This document shows, piece after piece, positions 1-6,848 of a DNA stretch of 16,160 nt. Under the pieces are notes generated by a model. That model made no database searches. It saw nothing but the letters and a program-made list of their open reading frames with translations, and was not told the DNA's origin. Origin of the DNA: an uncultured Parvibacter sp. GTDB lineage: Bacteria > Actinomycetota > Coriobacteriia > Coriobacteriales > Eggerthellaceae. A program made the position numbers and the translations under genes. The stretch is from contig CAJUNI010000022.1 of assembly GCA_910587945.1 (NCBI GenBank), positions 6,527 through 22,686 on the forward strand. Reading direction: 5' to 3'. Within the stretch, counting starts at the first letter, position 1, and each line of letters opens with the position of its first letter.

Positions 1-2
1 GC

Positions 3-1085
3 TTAGGAGTGATTCTTCTCAAACTCAGCCATATAGGCAACTAAAGCCTCTACACCCTCTTTGGGCATAGCGTTATAAATAGAGGCCCGCATGCCACCTA
101 CGGAACGATGGCCCTTAATGGACTCGATATTGTGGCTCTTGGCCTCAGCCACAAAGAGTGCATCAAGCTCCTCAGAGCCCGTAACAAAGGGTACATTCAT
201 CAAAGAACGATCCTCTTTGCGCGCGGTGCCCTTGAAAAGCTTGCTTTGATCTAAATAGTCGTAGAGGATGGCAGCTTTTTCTTCATTACGCAGTTTCATG
301 GCCGCCAGGCCTCCCCGCTCTTTGAGCCATTTGAAAACAAGGCCGCAAATGTAGATACCATAGGCGGGAGGAGTATTTGAAAGGCTCTTAGCAGCCACCT
401 GAGTGCTATAACGCATGATGGTGGGCGTAAAGGGCAATACGTTTTCACGAACCAAATCATCGCGCACGATAACAATGGTGACTCCAGCAGGTCCGATGTT
501 CTTCTGTACGCCACCATAAATCAGACCGAAGTCAGAAACATTCATAGGCTCAGACAGAAACATCGAGGAAACATCGGTTACTAACGGAATACCGTGAGTA
601 TCAGGAAGCTTCGGATAACGGGTTCCGTAGATGGTTTCGTTTTGGCAGATATAGACATAATCCGCATCCGGCGAAAACTCGATGGCATCAACATCGGGAA
701 CATAGGAGAAGTTTTCATCCTCAGAGGACGCTACGCAATGAGCATCGCCATAGAGCTTTGCCTCTTTGAGCGCCTTCTTAGACCAGGAGCCGGACACAAT
801 ATAGTCCGCTACTTTGTTTTGCATGAGATTCATGGGAATGGCCGCAAACTGTTGCGTTGCACCACCCTGCAAGAACAGCACCTGATAGTTGTCAGGAATG
901 CCCAACAAATCACGAAGATCTTGCTCAGCGGTTTCGATAATGGAAGCAAAGGGCTTAGAGCGATGAGACATCTCCATAACCGACATGCCCGTACCTTGGT
1001 AGTCAAGCATCTCTGCAGCCGCCTGGCGCAATACCTCCTCGGGGAGTACCGCAGGACCTGCCGAGAAATTGTAAACCCTAGCCAT
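3..1085 (-). CDS. serC: Phosphoserine aminotransferase
   Basis: PLP-dependent (class V fold) transaminase that converts 3-phosphohydroxypyruvate plus glutamate to O-phosphoserine, step two of serine synthesis; the family also acts in pyridoxal phosphate synthesis. The N-terminus NFSAGPAVLPEEVL is the family signature, and the PLP-binding lysine is K195 within YGGVQKNIGPAG. The product is 360 aa, normal for SerC, and is complete: the TAA stop lies at 3-5. The frame stays open upstream to an ATG at 1166, but I chose the ATG at 1083-1085 because SerC proteins begin at this point and because AAGGAGAG sits about 4 nt upstream. It diverges from ddh across a 235-bp spacer. Identification is secure; only the start is a choice. 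Confidence 0.96.
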   Translation of the reverse strand: MARVYNFSAGPAVLPEEVLRQAAAEMLDYQGTGMSVMEMSHRSKPFASIIETAEQDLRDLLGIPDNYQVLFLQGGATQQFAAIPMNLMQNKVADYIVSGSWSKKALKEAKLYGDAHCVASSEDENFSYVPDVDAIEFSPDADYVYICQNETIYGTRYPKLPDTHGIPLVTDVSSMFLSEPMNVSDFGLIYGGVQKNIGPAGVTIVIVRDDLVRENVLPFTPTIMRYSTQVAAKSLSNTPPAYGIYICGLVFKWLKERGGLAAMKLRNEEKAAILYDYLDQSKLFKGTARKEDRSLMNVPFVTGSEELDALFVAEAKSHNIESIKGHRSVGGMRASIYNAMPKEGVEALVAYMAEFEKNHS

Positions 1086-1320
1086 AATGCTCTCCTTCTT
1101 CTGAGCGAATGCTATTCCCTCTTGCACCCACCTAACTGATGGTAATACCGTTATTGTAAGGGTCATGGTTCATTTGAAGACGCGCGGGAGGCTGAGCGGC
1201 GTACACTCAATCAATTCAGGACACCCACCGACTCCGCCCACGGGTTTGAAATCGGAATGAAACCTAAAGACGTCCACAGGACGCTACACTTTGGGCGTTC
1301 GTAGTGAGAAAGGACAATTG
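1086..1320. promoter_or_regulatory. Divergent serC/ddh intergenic region
   Basis: This 235-bp spacer must hold promoters for both divergent genes. For serC (minus strand) a TACAAT -10-like hexamer lies at 1153-1158, but I see no good -35 hexamer at the right distance, so it is tentative. Ahead of ddh there are short inverted repeats: GGTTT/AAACC around 1245-1265, and CGTCC-ACA-GGACG around 1271-1283, the latter partly complementary to GGGCGTT just before the ddh ribosome binding site. These could form alternative hairpins in a ddh leader. No riboswitch class is recognisable. Confidence 0.35.
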
Positions 1321-2307
1321 ATGAATCCCATTCGTGTCGGAATATTTGGCTATGGCAATTTAGGTCGTGGTGTTGATATAGCGATTCAAGCCAACGATGA
1401 CATGGAGTTGGTCGCCGTCTTCACGCGACGCCACCCCAGCGATGTCACTATCGAGGGCAGTGCTCCGGTGGTATCCGCCAGTGAACTCGAGCAATGGACT
1501 GATAAGATCGACGTTTTAGTGTTAGCCGGAGGAAGCGCCACCGATCTTCCCACGCAAACCCCTGCGGCCGCATCGCTCTTCAATGTGGTTGATTCCTTTG
1601 ATACCCACGCCGCCATCCCGGAGCATTTCGATGCCGTGGATCAAACTGCCCAAGCGTCTAACCATGTAGCCATTATTTCAGGCGGCTGGGATCCGGGAAT
1701 GTTCTCCCTAGCTCGCCTCTATGCCACAAGCATTCTCCCAACAGGCCAGGATTACACGTTCTGGGGCCGAGGTGTGAGCCAAGGGCACTCCGATGCTATT
1801 CGACGCATTGAAGGGGTTGCCGACGCGCGCCAATACACCGTCCCCGTACCCGAGGCACTAGATGCGGTGCGGGCAGGCGAAAACCCCACCCTCAGCACCC
1901 GCCAAAAGCATCGTCGGGAATGCTATGTAGTGGCCGAAGAGGGCGCTGATAAAGCTGCGATCGAACAAGCCATTGTCACCATGCCTAATTACTTTGCCGA
2001 TTACGACACTACCGTCACCTTCATTGATGCCGAAGAAATGGCGGCTCATCATCAAGGACTCCCCCACGGTGGCTCGGTGTTGCGCTCCGGTACTACCGGC
2101 TCTAACCAGGAACATAAGCACACCGTGGAGTTTAGTCTGACATTGGACTCGAACCCTGAGTTTACCGGTTCTGTGCTGGCGGCCCTCGCTCGTGCCTGCG
2201 CGCGCTTGGCCGAGCAACAAGCCTGGGGCTGCAAGACCGTATTCGACATTCCTCCCGCCTACTGGTCGCCTCTTGATGGTGCCACTCTGCGGGCCACAAT
2301 GCTTTAA
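1321..2307 (+). CDS. ddh: meso-Diaminopimelate D-dehydrogenase
   Basis: NADPH-dependent enzyme that reductively aminates tetrahydrodipicolinate to meso-2,6-diaminopimelate in one step, bypassing the succinylase/acetylase routes to lysine and peptidoglycan. The N-terminal Rossmann motif GYGNLGRGV (residues 10-18) is followed by family blocks GSATDLPTQ, SGGWDPGMFS, GRGVSQGHSDA(I)RRI and MPNYF, and then GLPHGG in the substrate domain. These match remembered Corynebacterium Ddh blocks closely. The product is 328 aa, the usual length. The start is the ATG at 1321, with AAAGGA about 6-7 nt upstream; an in-frame TTG at 1291 has no comparable site and would add ten non-family residues. It is a single-gene unit ending at the terminator at 2346-2377. 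Confidence 0.96.
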   Translation: MNPIRVGIFGYGNLGRGVDIAIQANDDMELVAVFTRRHPSDVTIEGSAPVVSASELEQWTDKIDVLVLAGGSATDLPTQTPAAASLFNVVDSFDTHAAIPEHFDAVDQTAQASNHVAIISGGWDPGMFSLARLYATSILPTGQDYTFWGRGVSQGHSDAIRRIEGVADARQYTVPVPEALDAVRAGENPTLSTRQKHRRECYVVAEEGADKAAIEQAIVTMPNYFADYDTTVTFIDAEEMAAHHQGLPHGGSVLRSGTTGSNQEHKHTVEFSLTLDSNPEFTGSVLAALARACARLAEQQAWGCKTVFDIPPAYWSPLDGATLRATML

Positions 2308-2345
2308 ATCCTTAGTAACGAAATTCAATGGCACCATCCGTATGT

Positions 2346-2377
2346 AACTGGCTGTCTTCAGGGCAGCCAGTTTTTTT
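2346..2377 (+). terminator. Rho-independent terminator of ddh
   Basis: A perfect 9-bp stem, AACTGGCTG (2346-2354) with CAGCCAGTT (2364-2372), can extend inward by one G-U and one G-C pair. It runs straight into a T7 tract (2371-2377). It lies 38 nt after the ddh stop and isolates ddh from the small-protein pair downstream. Confidence 0.93.
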
Positions 2378-2445
2378 CGTATTTGGTTACGTCTCAACCC
2401 TCAACTGGTGACGGCTGTGCTGCTTTTTCAGGTCAACCGGTGTGG

Positions 2446-2473
2446 TTGTCTATGATGAATACGTCGTAGACAA
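2446..2473 (+). promoter_or_regulatory. Inverted repeat upstream of the small-protein pair (candidate operator)
   Basis: TTGTCTATGA (2446-2455) and TCGTAGACAA (2464-2473) are inverted copies matching at 9 of 10 positions, with an 8-nt spacer; in RNA the odd pair would be G-U. The repeat lies in the 149 bp between the ddh terminator and the first small gene, where that unit's promoter must be. A TATGAT -10-like hexamer (2451-2456) overlaps the left arm, but I cannot pair it with a good -35. A dimeric-repressor operator or a 5' UTR hairpin would both fit. There is no T-tract, so it is not a terminator. Confidence 0.5.
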
Positions 2474-2526
2474 GTTCAATAGCTATGACCAGTTTATGAG
2501 ACCTAGTACAAGGTAAGGGGTGCGTC

Positions 2527-2847
2527 ATGGATTACCAAGAAGCGCTTGCGAAACTCAATGAGCTTCAGAAAAAGATTATGCCCACACTCGAAGAGCTCGA
2601 ACGCAAAGGTGAACTTCCTGAGAATTTGAAAGTGGCAAAAGCTGAAATCATCGAATGGACAAAAACCGTTGATGGTAAGGGTGGTCTTGAAGATCAACCA
2701 GGCTATGAGCGCGTCGAGAAGTTTGCCAAAGCGCTTTCAGAGCATGGTGATCTCTTTGATGACGCCTTACGTCAGGATATTGCCGCCTATGACTTAGTTG
2801 CTGCTGAGTTTCCGGCTCTCTACGAGAACCCCCTTGGCTTGAAGTAA
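2527..2847 (+). CDS. Small charged helical protein, tandem paralogue A (function unknown)
   Basis: A 106-aa protein that I do not recognise. It is rich in Glu, Lys, Asp and Leu, has no Cys, no signal peptide and no membrane segment, and should be soluble and largely alpha-helical; residues 5-45 have heptad-like spacing of hydrophobics. It aligns along most of its length with the next gene: IMPTLEEL with LMPALKEY, ELPENLK with DIPSDLR, IIEW with IEMW, FAKALSEH with FANALREH. The start ATG has AAGGGG 6 nt upstream. The reading frame is real by its good ribosome binding site, its own upstream control region and its conserved paralogue. With the next gene it forms an isolated two-gene unit. Confidence 0.85.
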   Translation: MDYQEALAKLNELQKKIMPTLEELERKGELPENLKVAKAEIIEWTKTVDGKGGLEDQPGYERVEKFAKALSEHGDLFDDALRQDIAAYDLVAAEFPALYENPLGLK

Positions 2848-2886
2848 TCCACACCACTCTCATCTACCGTTTAGGAGGTTATTCTC

Positions 2887-3219
2887 ATGTCCGAGAAAGA
2901 CTCAGCTCAGCGCGATCTCTTAGAGAAGATCATTGCGATGCAAGATAAACTCATGCCCGCTCTGAAGGAATATGGCAAAGAGCATGATATTCCTTCCGAT
3001 TTACGCCGTGCCATGGAACACATTGAAATGTGGGATAAAGAAGTAGCCCATGAAGAGGGGCACGATAAAGGCTATCGCGAGTGGCCCCCGAAGCAATTTG
3101 CCAATGCCCTTCGTGAGCATATCGCTATGTTCCCCAACCACACGGAGCGAGAGTGGATTCAGGAGTATGAGCGTCTGGTTGAGAAGCTTCCCTATGACGC
3201 AGATCGTGAACACGTCTAA
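2887..3219 (+). CDS. Small charged helical protein, tandem paralogue B (function unknown)
   Basis: A 110-aa soluble, strongly charged protein rich in Glu, His, Lys and Arg, and the second copy of the family above. Shared positions include the core MQDKLMPALKEY, a helix cap at IPSDLR, an invariant Trp at the end of the next helix (MW), FANALREH and a C-terminal helix ending in LP. It differs in carrying several more His and Trp residues in its second half (EEGHDKGYREWPP). It begins 39 nt after its partner with an excellent AGGAGG 8 nt before ATG, stronger than its partner's site, so it may be made at a higher level. It ends before the bidirectional terminator at 3240-3274. No function is assigned. 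Confidence 0.86.
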   Translation: MSEKDSAQRDLLEKIIAMQDKLMPALKEYGKEHDIPSDLRRAMEHIEMWDKEVAHEEGHDKGYREWPPKQFANALREHIAMFPNHTEREWIQEYERLVEKLPYDADREHV

Positions 3220-3239
3220 GTAACAGCTGCCAGCAATAA

Positions 3240-3274
3240 AAAAGACCCCTCCATCATTGGTGAAGGGGTCTTTT
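3240..3274. terminator. Bidirectional Rho-independent terminator
   Basis: An 11-bp perfect stem, AAAAGACCCCT (3240-3250) with AGGGGTCTTTT (3264-3274), has a 13-nt loop that can form three more pairs (CCA/TGG). On the plus strand it is followed by T-rich sequence after the second small gene. On the minus strand the stem runs into TTTTTTATT, just downstream of the ilvC stop. It sits between convergent units and so should end both. Confidence 0.92.
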
Positions 3275-3293
3275 CTTTATTGAACGAATCTTA

Positions 3294-4286
3294 TTATTTC
3301 GCCCAGGTGAACATGGAGCGAATTTTTTCGCCCGTCTTTTCGATTTCGTGATCATTAATGGCTTCTCGTTGCTCTAAGAGCCAGGCGTGGTCATTATTGC
3401 AGTCAGCCACAAATTCTGCAGCAAAGCTGCCATCCTGGATGCGTGCCAAGATTTCCTTCATGGCTTTGCGCGACTCGTCATTGATAACTTTGGGTCCCGC
3501 GTAGTACTCGCCATATTCGGCCGTATTAGAGATCGAGTAGTTCATGAAGTGAATGCCCGATTCATACATCAAGTCTACAATCATCTTCATCTCGTGATAG
3601 CACTCAAAGTAAGCTAACTCAGGCGGATACCCCGCATCCACCAGGGTCTCAAATCCTGCTTTAACCAGCTCTACCAAGCCACCGCAAAGAACCGCTTGCT
3701 CACCAAAGAGGTCCTCTTCGGTTTCCTGCTTGAAAGTAGCCTTAATAACACCAGAGCGCGTACCACCGACACCCCACGCATAGGAAAGCGCCGTATCCCA
3801 GGCACTACCAGTTGCATCCTGCTCCACACAAATGAGATCCGGAACGCCGGAACCTTGCGTGTACTGACGACGCACAATGTGGCCCGGTCCCTTCGGTGCG
3901 CACATGATGACGTCCACATCTTCGGGCGGCGTGATATAGCCATAGTGAATGTTAAAACCGTGGGCGAAGGCCAAGGTATCACCCGGCTTTAAATGCGGAG
4001 CAATTTGTTCTTCATAGACCTTTGCCTGAAGCTCATCAGGAATAAGAATCATGATGACGTCAGCTTCTTCAGCTGCATCTTCAATGGACATGACTTTAAG
4101 CCCAGCCTCTTCAGCCTCTTTCCAGGAAGACGATCCTTCCCGCAGACCAACGCGCACATCAACGCCGGAATCCAAGAGATTGAGTGCATGGGCATGACCC
4201 TGAGAGCCATAGCCAATAACGGCAACTTTCTTACCCTTGATGACTTCGGGATTTGCATCCTGCTCGTAATAAATTGTTACTGCCAT
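3294..4286 (-). CDS. ilvC: Ketol-acid reductoisomerase (class I, short form)
   Basis: Mg- and NADPH-dependent isomeroreductase that converts acetolactate and acetohydroxybutyrate to the dihydroxy acids of the valine/leucine and isoleucine pathways. The Rossmann motif GYGSQGHAHALNL begins at residue 25; the cofactor loop GLREGSSSW (47-55) has the Arg and Ser residues typical of NADPH preference. The knotted C-terminal domain starts near DLFGEQAVLCGG, and FECYHEMKMIVDL holds metal-binding acidic residues. At 330 aa it is the standard class I length. The start ATG has AAAGGA about 12 nt upstream. It is last in ilvD-B-N-C, 70 nt after ilvN, and ends in tandem TAA stops (3294-3296, 3291-3293) before the shared terminator. 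Confidence 0.97.
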   Translation of the reverse strand: MAVTIYYEQDANPEVIKGKKVAVIGYGSQGHAHALNLLDSGVDVRVGLREGSSSWKEAEEAGLKVMSIEDAAEEADVIMILIPDELQAKVYEEQIAPHLKPGDTLAFAHGFNIHYGYITPPEDVDVIMCAPKGPGHIVRRQYTQGSGVPDLICVEQDATGSAWDTALSYAWGVGGTRSGVIKATFKQETEEDLFGEQAVLCGGLVELVKAGFETLVDAGYPPELAYFECYHEMKMIVDLMYESGIHFMNYSISNTAEYGEYYAGPKVINDESRKAMKEILARIQDGSFAAEFVADCNNDHAWLLEQREAINDHEIEKTGEKIRSMFTWAK

Positions 4287-4356
4287 GGGTTTTACATTCC
4301 TTTCACTTGCTGTAAAGCTCGACGGGAGCTTTTGATGCCATCGATAGTATCCAAGC

Positions 4357-4839
4357 CTAATCTTTAGTTGAGCGACTCATTGCAATCATGCCGGTACGCA
4401 CCATCTCCTTAATTCCATAGGCTCTTAAAAGGTCCTCTATCCCTTGAAGCTTAGATTCATCACCAGTCACTTCAATGGTTAGTGAATTACGTCCCACATC
4501 AACAATATTGGCACGAAAGATATTCGCAATTTCAATAATCTCGCTGCGTCGCTCGGGAGTGGCATTGACTTTAAAAAGAGCTAGTTCCCTATCAATAGAG
4601 CCTTCGTCGGTCAGGTCGCTAATTTTGTGCACACTCACTAGCTTATGGAGCTGTTTCGTGATCTGCTCATAGGCCACATCATCAGCATCCATCACTGCCG
4701 TCAAACGCGAAATAGTAGTGTCTTCGGTGGTACCAACCGACAAGGATTCAATGTTAAAACCCCGTCGCGATATAAGACCGGTAACCCGAGACAAAACGCC
4801 GGGCTTATTCTCCACCAAGACAGAAAGTACATGCTTCAT
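4357..4839 (-). CDS. ilvN: Acetolactate synthase small (regulatory) subunit
   Basis: Regulatory partner of IlvB; it stimulates the catalytic subunit and gives valine feedback inhibition. An ACT domain begins at residue 3 (LSVLVENKPGVLSRVTGL, with the effector-loop Gly14 and the RRGFNIESL block), followed by the C-terminal small-subunit domain that ends in GIKEMVRTGMIAM. At 160 aa it matches the usual 160-170. Its ATG lies 2 nt after the ilvB stop, and its GGGGAG ribosome binding site is within the ilvB 3' end, so the two are probably translationally coupled for stoichiometric assembly. The symbol ilvH is used for the same family. Confidence 0.96.
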   Translation of the reverse strand: MKHVLSVLVENKPGVLSRVTGLISRRGFNIESLSVGTTEDTTISRLTAVMDADDVAYEQITKQLHKLVSVHKISDLTDEGSIDRELALFKVNATPERRSEIIEIANIFRANIVDVGRNSLTIEVTGDESKLQGIEDLLRAYGIKEMVRTGMIAMSRSTKD

Positions 4840-4841
4840 GG

Positions 4842-6848
4842 TTACTCCCCTGCCTCTTCGCCGCTCATCACCACTGCTTCCCCAGCTGCCTGAGCTTGCT
4901 GCCGATCCAATCGTGGGGTTTTATCATCGGGACCCGCCTGCCAACGACCCCCAAATTGCGCATCAATTTTTGCACAGGGTGAGGGGGTTGCGCCTGTAGG
5001 GGCTTGAGCCGTAGGCATGTCCGTACGTACGGCCCCAATAGCCACATCAATGGCACCCATAACATCATCCAGAGCAGCGCCGGGGGCCACCATAGGATAG
5101 ACATTTTGGTCTCGCGAAATAGCTACATCCAAAAGATAAGGCCCCGGTGTGTTAAGCATAGTAGCAATAGCCTCATCCAGCTTTTCGGGATCCTCCACGC
5201 GCGCCCCACTCCATCCATAGGCTTCCGCCAAGGTAACGAAGTTAGGAATAGGCTCAAGGAGTGTCTGAGAGTAGCGTTCCTGATAAAACAGCTTTTGCCA
5301 TTGATGAACCATGCCAAGGCAGCGGTTATCCATGATGAGCACTTTGAGCGGAATCTGATTGATGCTTGCAGTGGCCATTTCCTGGCTATTCATCTGGAAC
5401 GAGCCATCACCCGCGATACAGACAACGCAAGCATCGGGGCGACCAATGGCTGCACCAATGGCTGCCGGAAACCCAAAGCCCATGGTACCAAGTCCGCCAC
5501 TGGACAAGAAGCTGCGGGGCGTCTCGCGGTCGATGAACTGGTGGGCCCACATCTGATGCTGTCCCACTTCGGTGGTCACAATTGAGTGCATAGGATCAAG
5601 CTGTTTTGAGAGCTTTTCCATAACCACCTCAGGAATGATCTCCCCCGCATCTTCTGCTAAATCTGGATGATAGAAGGGATAGCGTTTGCGCCAACCGGCT
5701 ACCAACTGAAGCCACTCATCATCTCGCGCTTCGGCTCCATCTTTTTCCAACTGGGCAATCATGGAAGCTAAGACCCCTTTTAGATCGCCCACGATTGGCA
5801 CATCTACTTCGCGAATTTTCCCAATTTCAGCCGGATCAATATCGATATGAATCGTCTTGGCATGAGGCGCGAATTCAGCCAAACGTCCGGTTACACGATC
5901 GGAAAAACGGGCCCCACAGGCAATAATGAGGTCGCACTCAGTCATGGCCAGATTGGAATACTTAGCCCCATGCATTCCTGCCGCACCTAAATTGAGTGGA
6001 TAGGATGCAGGAACGCCTCCCTTTGCCATAAGGGTAGTGACAATAGGAATTCCCATACGTTCCGAAAGCTCCATTAGCTCACCGGTAGCCTCTGAAGCAA
6101 TAACCCCGCCTCCAGCATAGAGCAAGGGGCGTTCTGACTGTTCAAGTAGCGTACAGGCAGCCCTCACCTGTTTGGCATTACCTTTGTAGGTAGGCTTATA
6201 AGAAGGAAGATTCACTTCGTCGGGATAAATAAACTCCATCTCTGAGCCCGCCAAGTCGCTGGGCACATCAATAAGAACTGGTCCGGGGCGGCCGGTAGAG
6301 GCAATATAGAATGCCTCGCGGATCACGCTCGTGAGTTCATCGGTGGACTGCAAGAGATAGGAGTGCTTCACTACCGGCATCGTAATGCCCACAATGTCTG
6401 ACTCCTGGAATGAGTCGGTACCAATAACAGCCCGCGGTACCTGACCCGTAATCACCACCAGAGGAATAGAGTCCATATAGGCTGTTGCTATACCTGTTAC
6501 GGTATTTGTGGCTCCCGGTCCACTGGTAACAATGACAACTCCGGGCTTTCCCGTGGACCGCGCATAGCCGTCAGCCATATGAACCGCTCCTTGCTCATGA
6601 CGAGCAAGGATATGATTGATCTGGGTGGAATCATAAAGGGCATCATAAATTTTTATGGCCTGACCACCTGGATAACCAAATACGGTATCCACTCCTTCAG
6701 CTTCCAAGGATGCCACAATGGCTTCAGCACCGAGCATCCGTTGCCCCTGCTTAGGGGTTTGAGAGCCAAGCCCGCGACAGGCGCCAGCCGATTGAGCCGT
6801 GCGACGTTGCATATCTTTTTCTTGAGGCGTTTCCTTTACCCGACTCAT
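4842..6848 (-). CDS. ilvB: Acetolactate synthase large (catalytic) subunit
   Basis: Thiamine-diphosphate enzyme that condenses pyruvate with pyruvate or 2-oxobutyrate. The family core runs from about residue 38 (MLGAEAIVASLEAEGVDTVFGYPGG). The catalytic Glu is E85 in RHEQGAVHMADGYAR, and the ThDP motif begins at GDGSFQMNSQE and ends at the MDNRCLGMV Asn. At 668 aa it is about 100 longer than usual: 37 residues precede the core and about 70 residues (599-668, Ala/Pro/Gln/Gly-rich) follow it. The start overlaps the ilvD stop by 4 nt (ATGA), favouring coupled translation. An alternative ATG at 6735-6737 has AGGGG 6 nt upstream and would give the normal N-terminus. Function is secure; the N-terminus is open. 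Confidence 0.96.
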   Translation of the reverse strand: MSRVKETPQEKDMQRRTAQSAGACRGLGSQTPKQGQRMLGAEAIVASLEAEGVDTVFGYPGGQAIKIYDALYDSTQINHILARHEQGAVHMADGYARSTGKPGVVIVTSGPGATNTVTGIATAYMDSIPLVVITGQVPRAVIGTDSFQESDIVGITMPVVKHSYLLQSTDELTSVIREAFYIASTGRPGPVLIDVPSDLAGSEMEFIYPDEVNLPSYKPTYKGNAKQVRAACTLLEQSERPLLYAGGGVIASEATGELMELSERMGIPIVTTLMAKGGVPASYPLNLGAAGMHGAKYSNLAMTECDLIIACGARFSDRVTGRLAEFAPHAKTIHIDIDPAEIGKIREVDVPIVGDLKGVLASMIAQLEKDGAEARDDEWLQLVAGWRKRYPFYHPDLAEDAGEIIPEVVMEKLSKQLDPMHSIVTTEVGQHQMWAHQFIDRETPRSFLSSGGLGTMGFGFPAAIGAAIGRPDACVVCIAGDGSFQMNSQEMATASINQIPLKVLIMDNRCLGMVHQWQKLFYQERYSQTLLEPIPNFVTLAEAYGWSGARVEDPEKLDEAIATMLNTPGPYLLDVAISRDQNVYPMVAPGAALDDVMGAIDVAIGAVRTDMPTAQAPTGATPSPCAKIDAQFGGRWQAGPDDKTPRLDRQQAQAAGEAVVMSGEEAGE

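Noticed and set aside
594..1139. A 181-codon open frame on the plus strand, antisense to serC.
   Set aside because: No family resemblance or independent ribosome binding site; serC is certain. Similar antisense frames, such as 11786-12322 opposite the nucleoside phosphorylase and 5004-5585 opposite ilvB, are rejected for the same reason.
1086..1166. N-terminal extension of SerC to the upstream ATG at 1166.
   Set aside because: The added residues do not belong to the family, and AAGGAGAG precedes the internal ATG at 1085.
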